In this document: positions 8,824-16,986 of the stretch, piece by piece
Layout: each line of letters starts with the position of its first letter
Position numbering within the stretch: the stretch's first letter is position 1
The notes under the pieces: model-generated
Seen by the model: the letters and a program-made list of their open reading frames with translations, nothing else
Databases searched by the model: none
What the model was told of the DNA's origin: nothing
Program-made: the position numbers and the translations under genes
Origin: CBDUQP01 sp965369385
Lineage (GTDB): Bacteria > Planctomycetota > Phycisphaerae > SM23-33
Length of the DNA stretch: 29,489 nucleotides
NCBI GenBank assembly: GCA_965369385.1
Contig: CBDUQP010000028.1
Span: 1-29,489, forward strand
Reading direction: 5' to 3'

Positions 8824-10362
8824 CTATTCTTTCTGGTCGCCCGTGACTTCTATCCGCGTGGGCCGCGTGACTTGGCCCGGAATCACCAGCAGCACCGAAC
8901 CGTCATCAAATCTTACAAGCCCGTGCAATGACATGCCCGCAGCGTTGGCCGACACCTTCTTGCCCCATTTGCCCTTCACATGAATGACCGGATTGGCGAT
9001 CCCGCCCGCCGGCGGAGTAAGAGTGAAGCGGCAATGCCCGTTCGAAGATGCAGCCACCGTATAGCTTCCGCGAGACTCATCGAACTGGTTCCGGTCACGA
9101 TCGCCTCCCGCGAAGTCTCCCCTTGTGCCCATTTCCAGGCTGCATTTCGCTGGATTGGCATATTCCCGTGTATGGGCTTCAGCAAGCAGACCATTGCTCG
9201 TCGACAGGTAGCTCCACTGGATCACCGGGCCGGCAAAACCGGATTCAAGCTGCCCCCGGCCCGTCGCTCCGTCGCTCCATGTGACATCTTCGTCAAGCGA
9301 AAGCCCCACATCTGTAATCTTACGTCCACCGGCATTGTTCAATCTCATATTCGTAACGCACCGCCCGTCGGCGTAGAAAGTATGCTCCCATCGCACCTGG
9401 CGAATTGCCAGTGACGACCACTCCCCCGATCTTGTCGGGAAATACCACGTATTGGCGATCCGAAGGCGTATCGGGTTGCACTCCAGTATCTCCACCCGCC
9501 CAACCTTGCGTGTTCCCAGGGCCGCGATTTTCTCGCCCGCAGGCTTGGAAGCACTTGGCGAATCGTCAGCGGCAATCAGGCTCAAAACCGGTTGTCGCTG
9601 CCACCGCCACAGACCATCGGCGCCTTGGAGGAGCTTGTGGGTTTGAGTGCTCTTCTTGTGGTCTCCATTGACCTGGCGAGTAAGTTCGTAATCCAAACCC
9701 TTTTTCACCAAGCTGATTCCGCCCGGCGTGTTAGCAATTTTTCGGGTGTTATCGATCAACATTATGTCATCGATATTGAAAGTTACATAACCCACCGAAT
9801 CCGTAAAGTCCACACGAATTTCACGAACTTCCCGCACATCAAAACCCTTGGCCGCCACCAGTCGCTGAATGTCTACCAGAACATTATTCCAGCCGGGGAC
9901 AATCAGACACCGCCCGCTGGACCAATTCCCCGATGCACTGACCAAGGTCACCCGCAAATCGTCGCGAAGAGACTCGCTATACATCGCGATACTGAGAAGT
10001 GTGTATCCTGTGAGATCGTACATCTGCGGGCTGCGAAACACACACACAGCGCGAGGCGGAAGTGACACTTCCAGTGCGCCCGTTCCGGTCCGAGTGATAT
10101 TTACGGCGAATTTCAGCGCGCCTTGTTCATCACGAGTCGCAATGCTGAAATACTTCACCTGTTCATGTCCGGCATCCCCGTCAGGCACGTCTTCAAAGTC
10201 GGCCAGCGATATGAACATGCCCGTTTCGGTCTCAGGATATGCCCTGGATTGTTGAACCACTAATGCAGGCAGTGAAGAATCCTGTCCGGCAAACGGTTCG
10301 TCGCCCGGCCCGCAGCCGACAGCAGGCAGCAGCAATAACGTGATAATCAGCATCTTTCGCAT
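8824..10362 (-). CDS. Large secreted lipoprotein with possible carbohydrate-binding-like domain
   Basis: The start at 10362 gives MRKMLIITLLLLPAVGC, a lipoprotein signal peptide with the lipidated Cys at position 17; 512 residues. A Met six codons upstream (10380) overlaps the end of the AraC gene and follows GGAGG closely, so it is a real alternative. After the signal, a region containing LTGYTLLSIAMYSESLRDD, then GWNNVLVDIQRL and YVTFNIDDIMLID, has the look of a jelly-roll or galactose-binding-like sandwich seen in carbohydrate-binding modules. The remaining 300 residues are rich in beta-strand pattern and I do not recognise them. It is transcribed directly behind the AraC regulator, seven bases after its stop, so both probably belong to one carbohydrate-responsive unit. 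Confidence 0.8.
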   Translation of the reverse strand: MRKMLIITLLLLPAVGCGPGDEPFAGQDSSLPALVVQQSRAYPETETGMFISLADFEDVPDGDAGHEQVKYFSIATRDEQGALKFAVNITRTGTGALEVSLPPRAVCVFRSPQMYDLTGYTLLSIAMYSESLRDDLRVTLVSASGNWSSGRCLIVPGWNNVLVDIQRLVAAKGFDVREVREIRVDFTDSVGYVTFNIDDIMLIDNTRKIANTPGGISLVKKGLDYELTRQVNGDHKKSTQTHKLLQGADGLWRWQRQPVLSLIAADDSPSASKPAGEKIAALGTRKVGRVEILECNPIRLRIANTWYFPTRSGEWSSLAIRQVRWEHTFYADGRCVTNMRLNNAGGRKITDVGLSLDEDVTWSDGATGRGQLESGFAGPVIQWSYLSTSNGLLAEAHTREYANPAKCSLEMGTRGDFAGGDRDRNQFDESRGSYTVAASSNGHCRFTLTPPAGGIANPVIHVKGKWGKKVSANAAGMSLHGLVRFDDGSVLLVIPGQVTRPTRIEVTGDQKE

Positions 10363-10369
10363 GGCCGGA

Positions 10370-11230
10370 TTATACTCCATTTGCCTCCGATTCGCTCGGT
10401 GACACCTGGCCGTACTTGCCCGGTGATACACCCTGGTGAGTCTTGAACGTGTGATAGAAGTGGCTGAGGTTCGCAAACCCGCACGCGTATGCCACTTCCT
10501 GTATGGCGAGCTTTCCCTCCTGTAACAATCGTGTGGCGGCGTTGGTTCGAACCGAGTTGACGTATTCCATGGGGCTCTGGCCGACGTAGTCCCTGAAGGC
10601 CGCGTGAAAATGGCTGCGACTTATGCAGGCGACCTTTGCCATGCTCTCTATGGTAATCAGATTGCTGTAGTTTCTTGCCACGAACTCCAGCACCCCTTCA
10701 AGCCGCTTGGAGAGTGCCGAAGGTTTGAACTGCTGCTCGAGGCGCTCGGGGACTTCGGGGTCTCGCAGGATCGCCAGCAAGACTTGCTGTGTATTAACAC
10801 ACATCGCGCACTCAAATCCCCGCTGCTGGTGGCGATGCTCCGCCAGAAGCGTCTTCATTAATTTTGTAATCCGTTTGATACCTGCTATTGACAGCGGAAC
10901 CTTATTCTCGAAACGCTCGGCCTGCTGCTGCAGGTACCGCAACACGCGCCCGGCTACCACATCCTTACCGATTTGCGTGAGAAACTTCTCTGCGTGCAGG
11001 TTCACCACGATTGAATGACAATCGGGTGACGGGTAGGCTGAACCCATATGCCTCTGACCGGCAGAAAAGAACCACAATTCGCCCGTCTCCATAGGGAATT
11101 GAAGATCCTCGACATACTGCGTGCCCGAGCCCAACAACAACAGCATGAACTCATGCGAATCATGCACATGGAGTGGAGGCTCGGGAGTCCTGCATGCTTC
11201 AGTTTCCATGACAAACACGGGAACAGACAT
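10370..11230 (-). CDS. AraC-family transcriptional regulator with cupin sensor domain
   Basis: The protein has 286 residues. The N-terminal part is cupin-like (HVHDSHEFMLLLLGSGTQY, later GELWFFSAGQRHMG) and would bind a small ligand, often a sugar. The C-terminal hundred residues form the double helix-turn-helix typical of AraC/XylS: SRSHFHAAFRDYVGQSPMEY, then IQEVAYACGFANLSHFYHTF and HQGVSPGKYG. GGAG lies seven bases before the ATG. The gene is followed with a 7-base gap (or a short overlap) by a secreted lipoprotein and diverges from a sugar isomerase-like gene; family habit suggests it activates one or both. The ligand cannot be told from sequence. Confidence 0.92.
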   Translation of the reverse strand: MSVPVFVMETEACRTPEPPLHVHDSHEFMLLLLGSGTQYVEDLQFPMETGELWFFSAGQRHMGSAYPSPDCHSIVVNLHAEKFLTQIGKDVVAGRVLRYLQQQAERFENKVPLSIAGIKRITKLMKTLLAEHRHQQRGFECAMCVNTQQVLLAILRDPEVPERLEQQFKPSALSKRLEGVLEFVARNYSNLITIESMAKVACISRSHFHAAFRDYVGQSPMEYVNSVRTNAATRLLQEGKLAIQEVAYACGFANLSHFYHTFKTHQGVSPGKYGQVSPSESEANGV

Positions 11231-11531
11231 CGTAGCTCTCCAAGCAACAGTGACAGACTATTCCGCAACAACTCGGTTAGTTAAACCCCCTAATATTGAG
11301 GCAGCATATCGGCAGCTATGGCATAGTTCAGATAATAGCACAATAGTTCCGCATTTTCCAGCAAGACATCATCCCCATGCGCGTGTAGGCTTGCCATAGT
11401 GTACCGTTAAACCGCTGCATCTTGAACAATACTATTGGATGCCTGCCTGCCAAGGCGGTAATCACAGACCGGCTTTGCGACAAACGCTTAGTCACGCTCG
11501 AAGTAGCCCAACGCCGTGAAAGGACCGAACA
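11231..11531. other. Divergent regulatory gap between araC-type gene and isomerase gene
   Basis: Three hundred bases without a gene. An 11-bp palindrome CAATACTATTG lies at 11427-11437, and AAAGGA precedes the isomerase start by seven bases. I found no promoter with good hexamers on either strand, which would fit activator-dependent promoters controlled by the adjacent AraC-type protein. Confidence 0.5.
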
Positions 11532-12467
11532 ATGGGTCAGGACACCCCAACAAAAGCACCAACTCCCCCGACAAACGCCGAGAAGATCCGCATAGGAACA
11601 CTTGTACAAGGTGGCAAGCCTGATCTGCCCGATTATATCGCCAGCATCCTCCCGCATGGATTCGAGAGCTTCCAGATTACCTTCGGAAGCACTCTGACCG
11701 ACATTGATCTACCCTCGCTGGCCGGCAAGGTTAAGGAAGTTCTCGCCGGTAGCGATGCGGTGGTCAGCAGTATTGGCGTATTTGGCAATCCTCTGGATCC
11801 AAGTGCCGATGACCATCAGGAAACTCTTGACGGGTTGGAGCGGTGCATAGACGGCGCCCATCTCTTCGGCTGCGATATCGTAGCCGGTTTTACCGGCAGA
11901 ATGATAGACAAGCCCATTGATGAATCCATGCCGCGTTTCAAGAAAGTATTTGGCGAGCTTGCCAAGCGCGGGGAAGCCAATGGTGTGAAGATCGCGTTCG
12001 AGAATTGCGATATGGGTGGTACATGGAACCATGGCGGCTGGAATATCGCCCACAACCCCACCGCGTGGGAGATGATGTTCAACGAGGTGCCTTCAGACGC
12101 TCTGGGTTTGTGCTGGGAGCCCTGCCACCAGATGGTCAGCCTGATCGATCCGCTACCGCAGCTTCGCAAGTGGGTGGACAAGGTTTACCACGTGCACGGT
12201 AAGGATGCCACGATAGCGTGGGACGTGGTCCGCGAATTTGGAATTCACGGCCCCAACCAGTTCGCATGGCATCGCACGCCCGGTTTTGGCGACACCAACT
12301 GGGCCGACCTCATCACGATTCTCCGGATAGCCGGTTTCGATGGCAGTATCGACATTGAAGGCTGGCACGATCCGGTATACCGGGGCGATTTGGAGATGAC
12401 TGGACAGGTTCACGGCCTGAACTATCTGAAGAACTGTCGTGGCGGTATGTTTGTGCCCAATCCATAG
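11532..12467 (+). CDS. Sugar phosphate isomerase/epimerase-like TIM-barrel protein
   Basis: The protein has 311 residues and belongs by pattern to the xylose-isomerase-like TIM-barrel (AP endonuclease 2) superfamily. Supporting blocks are GVKIAFENCDMGGTW with a metal-type Glu, LGLCWEPCHQMV, VYHVHGKDA, and FGDTNWADLITILRIAGFDG followed by IDIEGWHD. These match the positions of the metal-binding Glu/Asp/His residues in this fold. No signal peptide is seen, so it is cytoplasmic. Start chosen by AAAGGA seven bases upstream; the first 17 residues are a Thr/Pro-rich tail. It diverges from an AraC regulator, which supports a role in catabolism of a particular sugar or polyol. The substrate is unknown. 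Confidence 0.85.
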   Translation: MGQDTPTKAPTPPTNAEKIRIGTLVQGGKPDLPDYIASILPHGFESFQITFGSTLTDIDLPSLAGKVKEVLAGSDAVVSSIGVFGNPLDPSADDHQETLDGLERCIDGAHLFGCDIVAGFTGRMIDKPIDESMPRFKKVFGELAKRGEANGVKIAFENCDMGGTWNHGGWNIAHNPTAWEMMFNEVPSDALGLCWEPCHQMVSLIDPLPQLRKWVDKVYHVHGKDATIAWDVVREFGIHGPNQFAWHRTPGFGDTNWADLITILRIAGFDGSIDIEGWHDPVYRGDLEMTGQVHGLNYLKNCRGGMFVPNP

Positions 12468-12537
12468 AACAAACAAATGAGCTGTAAGATGCACGCCGGG
12501 ATGAGATACTGACACCTGGCAGCAGTTATGAAATGAA

Positions 12538-12573
12538 AGAAGGCCCATCTGCAATATCGCAGATGGGCCTTCT
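12538..12573. terminator. Bidirectional intrinsic terminator
   Basis: A perfect 15-bp stem: AGAAGGCCCATCTGC (12538-12552) and GCAGATGGGCCTTCT (12559-12573), with a 6-base loop. It lies between the convergent isomerase gene and secDF and has T-rich flanks on both strands, so it can end both transcripts. Confidence 0.92.
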
Positions 12574-12593
12574 TGTTGGTTATGTAAATTCGA

Positions 12594-15500
12594 CTATGAG
12601 CCTGGCGTTTCTTCTTCGGCCGCCACTCCGGTGGTCTTGCCTGCAAGGGCTTTTCTCAGACCCATGAGCAACGGACTGGCAATGGCTATTGACGAGTACG
12701 TGCCGACCAACACACCGGCAAGCAACGCGAAGCTGAATGCCCGAATCGCCGCACCGCCCCAGATGTACATAATCACCAGCACGATCAACGTGGTTGTGGA
12801 AGTCAGCAACGTTCTGCCCAGCGTCTGGTTAATCGACGAGTTAAGGGCGTGGACCGATACCGTCGCCAGTTTGCCGCGGTTTTCGCGAATCCGGTCAAAC
12901 ACAACAATCGTGTCATTGACCGAATAACCAATAACCGTCAGCATCGCACCGATCATCGGCAGGTCGATCTTGAACGATCCGATCATCAGCGCCTTGCCAA
13001 TGGCAGTGTCAGCAATCCAGTTACTGGCAGCCACCAGACCAACCACGATTATCACATCGTGCACGAGGCATATAACCGCCGCCAGGCCCCAACGCAGAGA
13101 GCCGAACCGGATCCATACGTAGAGAATGATGGCGACCCAGCTCAAGATGAGTGCCATAATCGCGCGTTGGGTGGCTTCGGTGGCAATTGCCGCATCGAAG
13201 TTCACCGCAACCATTGCCTGGTCACTTGCAAGAGCTGCCACCGTTACTTCATTGAGTTGCTGTCCAAGGGACGCCTTCTGCGCGGGCGTGGGAGTACCTT
13301 CGATATCTTCCGACTTGCCTATCGCCACAAAGGAAGAGTACTTGCCATTGACAGACTTTCCTAACGGGAGAACTTTGATCTCAATACCCGACATTGCTTC
13401 GCCCTGCTGAACATCGGAGATGCGGCTTGAAAGATCGACAAGCGTCAAAGCGGGTGTGATATCTTTGTACACCACAAAAACACCGCGGACGTAGTCTTCA
13501 AGCTCATCGGCGTAGACCGCACGAGTCACAGACTTGATCACTCCGTAGCCCTCGCTCTTGACCGACAGCCCGCCCAACTCGGGGATCTTTCCACTGGTAA
13601 CCTTCGTACCCCTGCTGGCAACGCGACGTTCAAGACTGTTCGGGAAGACCGCGGCGGCTCTATCGCGGATGAGCTTCAGATCGGTCTCGGTAGTTGTTAT
13701 CTGATAGGCCTTGGCCGGCAATTTAGCTAGTTCAGCCTCGGTGATCGTGCCATCGTTATTGGCATCCAGTTTCTTGAAGAACGCGGGATTCTTGCCACGT
13801 TTCGTCCAATCTGCAAACTCAACCTTCTTGTCACCATTCGTATCATATATTTTCAGGAACTTATCTATTCTCGTCTCATCAATGAGCTCTTCAACACGTG
13901 CTGTTTCACGCAGTTTGGCATATTTCTCGGCGTCTACATCCTCGCCTTCTATGACCTTGTGCAGGACTGCGTCGTATACGATGTCAGCAGTCGACAGTTC
14001 GCCATCAATTAGCGCATCGTCCTGCATTACCATAGTAGCCTTGGTACCCGAAGACAGCTCGATACCGAGAATATCCTTGCCTTCGATGAACAGTGAGATC
14101 ATACCCATCACAACCATGATGGTTGACAGGCCCCAGAAGAAGTGCCTCTTGCTCATCCAGTTGATTTTGGGAGTTCCGATGATCGAGAACATGAACACCG
14201 GTTTCTTGATGATGTTCCAGTCCAGCAGCACCTGGAAGACCCATCGCGTAAACACCAGTGAGGTGAACATGCTGAACACCACACCAAACGTCAACGTTAT
14301 CGCGAAACCACGAATCTCTTCAGTACCGATCCATGCAAGAATCGCACAGGTAATCAACGTCGTAACGTTCGCGTCCAAAATCGCGGAGAATGCACGTTCA
14401 TAAGCACTCTTCAATGCCTGGCGAACCGGTGACCCGCGGCGCTGCTCTTCACGCAATCGCTCAAAGATCAGAACGTTGGCATCAACCGCCATGCCTATCG
14501 TCAGCACGATACCCGCTATGCCCGGCAGCGTCATGGCCGCTTCAAAGAGGCTCATTGCGCCAAGCAAGAACACAATGTTCAGCATCAATGCAGCATTGGC
14601 CAGTAAACCGGCAGCCAGATAGTAAACCAGCATAAATACCGCCACAGCGATCAAACCGTAAACAGCAGCCCACTTTCCGCTTTCAGCATTGGCTTGGCCA
14701 AATGTGGGGCCGTATGTGCTTTCGGCTACGGGTTTGGGGTTGAGCCTAGCCGGCAGCGAACCGGCGTTGAGCATCCGCACGAGCCTGCTTACCTCTTCCT
14801 GGTTAATCTCGCCCAGTTTGATAATGCCCTGTCCCTGGATTGCGGTATTGATACTAGGAGCAGAATATACTTGGTTGTCTAGCAGGATCGCCATGGGCTT
14901 GCCGACATTGTTGCCCGTAATAACGCCCATCCGCATCGAGCCGGCAGCATCCATGGTGAAACCAACTGCCGGATAGTTGTTGCTGTCTGCTGTGTCATAT
15001 GCTCTCGACAAATTCCAAGGAACACCGCCCTTGCGGAGCATGGTTTCCTCGGATGTGTTACAGAGAAGAACATAGTAGTGACCCTTGTATTGCATCTGCA
15101 CAAGCGAGGGCATCCCGTCTTCTTCGTCGCGAACCGGGAACCACATGAAGTCATCGCCCCCGGCTTGCAACGCCTGGGGCCCTTCCTTGTCGATTGTGTC
15201 GATCAGGATCTGCTCGTATTTCTTAATCTGAGTCAGCGGCATATCGCCTGCGAAATCGGTAGTCGGAGCCCTGGGAGCAATACGAAACTCAAGAACGCCG
15301 GCCTTGGACATCAGGCGAATCAGATCGGACGGGTCTTCCAGTGTCTTGCGTGCATTTGCCCAGTCTTCGTATGCCTTGGCAACTTCCTTCACAAGCTCGC
15401 GACGGGAAACGTCATCAATAAACAGCGTTATGGCCTTGTTGGCTTCAAACGTAATCAAATTGATCAAAGTGGGCTTGGTATCCGCCGACAAATCTGCGGT

Positions 15501-16370
15501 ACGCTGGGCGACCCATTTATCATATGCGTCTTTCGAGTACTTCTCTTCGAGAAGTCGTATTCGCTTGTGATAGTCCTTCAACTGCCTCTCTGCCGCCTTC
15601 AGTGCATCGGGCTGACGCTTGAGCTTCTTGCGATCTGAAATACTGACGTATGACTCAAGAATGCGCTCGAAAGACTTGATTCTTACGTTTGTAGCTAAAA
15701 CTGCTCTTTCGGCGTTCTCCTGCTGGAGCAGATCGCCCTGTGCGCCGCTCTTGGCTTTCTTGGCGGCAACAACAAAAGCACGCAAAAGCTGCTGCACTTG
15801 CTCATTATCATGAGAAAGTTTGGAAATCTCTTTTGTCAGGGCCTCGGCTGAGGTGCTCTGCTCAAGTTTGCGCAACTGGCTGCGGCGAATGTTGAGTTCG
15901 TCCAAATTCTTGAGCTTCAGACGATACTCCGCCTTCGCATTGCGTGTCTCCTCGCTGCCTGCCGGCATGGAGACTTCAAAACGGTTTGCCCCACGCGGGG
16001 TCCACTCCAGACCCTTGAGACCGTTGGGGTCGATACGCTCCTTGAACACCCGGATGATGCCCTGCATGAGCTGCGCGGAGGGGATCCTGTTCTCCTTCAG
16101 GCCGCTAATCTCAGAGTCGATCTGCTTGATGCTGGCCTTGAGGTCACGTACCTTGACTTGGGGAGCTTTGGCAAGTTCTTTCTCCAGATCAGCTTTCTGG
16201 GTATTCAACTGCTCTATCTTGGCATCGTCGGTGTAGAATTCGAACACCAGACTATGTCCGCCAGCAAGGTCGCGGCCGTATCTAATCCCTTTGTCGTATC
16301 CGAGCCAGAGACTCAGCGCGACCATCAAGGCAAGGAATGCGAATTTCAGCGGTAGGTTCTTTGTATTCAT
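12594..16370 (-). CDS. secDF: SecD-SecF fusion protein translocase subunit with EF-hand insert
   Basis: Single-chain membrane protein that uses the proton gradient to help SecYEG complete protein export; 1258 residues, clearly longer than most SecDF fusions. The SecD half starts with one membrane helix (about 8-25) and GRDLAGGHSLVFEF, and has the signature GMAVDANVLIFERLREE at 626-642. The SecF half has IGYSVNDTIVVFDRIREN (1147-1164). Two insertions stand out. Residues about 140-290 are highly charged and probably coiled-coil. In the first periplasmic loop of SecF, residues 843-854 and 869-880 are two EF-hand-type calcium loops; the second, DANNDGTITEAE, is canonical. The ribosome binding site is weak. 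The gene is followed by a strong terminator. Confidence 0.96.
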   Translation of the reverse strand: MNTKNLPLKFAFLALMVALSLWLGYDKGIRYGRDLAGGHSLVFEFYTDDAKIEQLNTQKADLEKELAKAPQVKVRDLKASIKQIDSEISGLKENRIPSAQLMQGIIRVFKERIDPNGLKGLEWTPRGANRFEVSMPAGSEETRNAKAEYRLKLKNLDELNIRRSQLRKLEQSTSAEALTKEISKLSHDNEQVQQLLRAFVVAAKKAKSGAQGDLLQQENAERAVLATNVRIKSFERILESYVSISDRKKLKRQPDALKAAERQLKDYHKRIRLLEEKYSKDAYDKWVAQRTADLSADTKPTLINLITFEANKAITLFIDDVSRRELVKEVAKAYEDWANARKTLEDPSDLIRLMSKAGVLEFRIAPRAPTTDFAGDMPLTQIKKYEQILIDTIDKEGPQALQAGGDDFMWFPVRDEEDGMPSLVQMQYKGHYYVLLCNTSEETMLRKGGVPWNLSRAYDTADSNNYPAVGFTMDAAGSMRMGVITGNNVGKPMAILLDNQVYSAPSINTAIQGQGIIKLGEINQEEVSRLVRMLNAGSLPARLNPKPVAESTYGPTFGQANAESGKWAAVYGLIAVAVFMLVYYLAAGLLANAALMLNIVFLLGAMSLFEAAMTLPGIAGIVLTIGMAVDANVLIFERLREEQRRGSPVRQALKSAYERAFSAILDANVTTLITCAILAWIGTEEIRGFAITLTFGVVFSMFTSLVFTRWVFQVLLDWNIIKKPVFMFSIIGTPKINWMSKRHFFWGLSTIMVVMGMISLFIEGKDILGIELSSGTKATMVMQDDALIDGELSTADIVYDAVLHKVIEGEDVDAEKYAKLRETARVEELIDETRIDKFLKIYDTNGDKKVEFADWTKRGKNPAFFKKLDANNDGTITEAELAKLPAKAYQITTTETDLKLIRDRAAAVFPNSLERRVASRGTKVTSGKIPELGGLSVKSEGYGVIKSVTRAVYADELEDYVRGVFVVYKDITPALTLVDLSSRISDVQQGEAMSGIEIKVLPLGKSVNGKYSSFVAIGKSEDIEGTPTPAQKASLGQQLNEVTVAALASDQAMVAVNFDAAIATEATQRAIMALILSWVAIILYVWIRFGSLRWGLAAVICLVHDVIIVVGLVAASNWIADTAIGKALMIGSFKIDLPMIGAMLTVIGYSVNDTIVVFDRIRENRGKLATVSVHALNSSINQTLGRTLLTSTTTLIVLVIMYIWGGAAIRAFSFALLAGVLVGTYSSIAIASPLLMGLRKALAGKTTGVAAEEETPGS

Positions 16371-16982
16371 GTTGGTCCCAACTAACTGCGTATGCCGCCA
16401 TGTGAGCTCAGCATACTGATCTGTGTATCCTCATTATTATGTATCGCGGCAAACTGTGACCCATACCGGCAAATTCCGGCATATCCCGACTGTCGTCATA
16501 CAACCGATCATACGGACCTTGCAAATTGACCGGTCGGGATTGCCATCACAACGCGAACAGAGCATTCTCGTAATGTAGTTCCTATCGGTCAAGCTATAGT
16601 TGTCTCTTGAGCAATCACGCCAACACATCTATTTTCGTAAGCATTTGCCGTACAATTCATTAATCACTCTCACACCCAAATAAGCCCGGGCCACAATATG
16701 CAAGAAATTTGACATAACATCCGTTTGCTCGCACTTCAGGTGCCAACTGCCAGCGGCGGGTGCAGCCTCTCGTAACGAGATTACCCGGCTATGAGTAACT
16801 GAAATGAAAGCGGCAGCCCACTTGGACCGCCGCTAACTATTCGAATGATTTTCGCCAAGATCGGCCGAATCGCCCAACCGGTTTTCAACGCATATGCTTA
16901 ACCCAACATACCAACCAACCGACGAACAAAACCGAACTTCATATTGCGCAAATATCTTTTAAATTAAGTGTTCTAAGAACAC
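16371..16982. other. Gene-free region between purH and secDF
   Basis: About 610 bases with no supported gene; the only reading frame of note (minus strand, about 60 codons near 16437-16628) has no ribosome binding site or recognisable sequence. It holds a terminator-like hairpin at 16801-16834 on the minus strand, a short repeat TCTCGT-A-ACGAGA near 16768-16780, and an 11-bp palindrome overlapping the purH stop codon. I see no clear secDF promoter. Confidence 0.5.
16801..16834 (-). terminator. Probable terminator downstream of purH
   Basis: On the minus strand AGCGGCGGTCC (16834-16824) pairs with GGGCTGCCGCT (16819-16809) through 11 positions, two of them G-U, around a 4-base loop. A modest T-rich tail TTCATTTC follows. 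It lies about 150 bases after purH. Confidence 0.6.
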
Positions 16983-16986
16983 TTAA
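16964..16986. repeat. 11-bp palindrome overlapping the purH stop codon
   Basis: TTAAGTGTTCT (16964-16974) and AGAACACTTAA (16976-16986) are perfect inverted arms around a single base. The right arm contains the purH stop codon. AT-rich sequence follows on the minus strand. It could be a weak terminator or a protein-binding palindrome. Confidence 0.7.

Noticed and set aside
16437..16628. 63-codon minus-strand frame upstream of secDF
   Set aside because: Composition rich in Cys/Arg, no ribosome binding site and no recognisable sequence.
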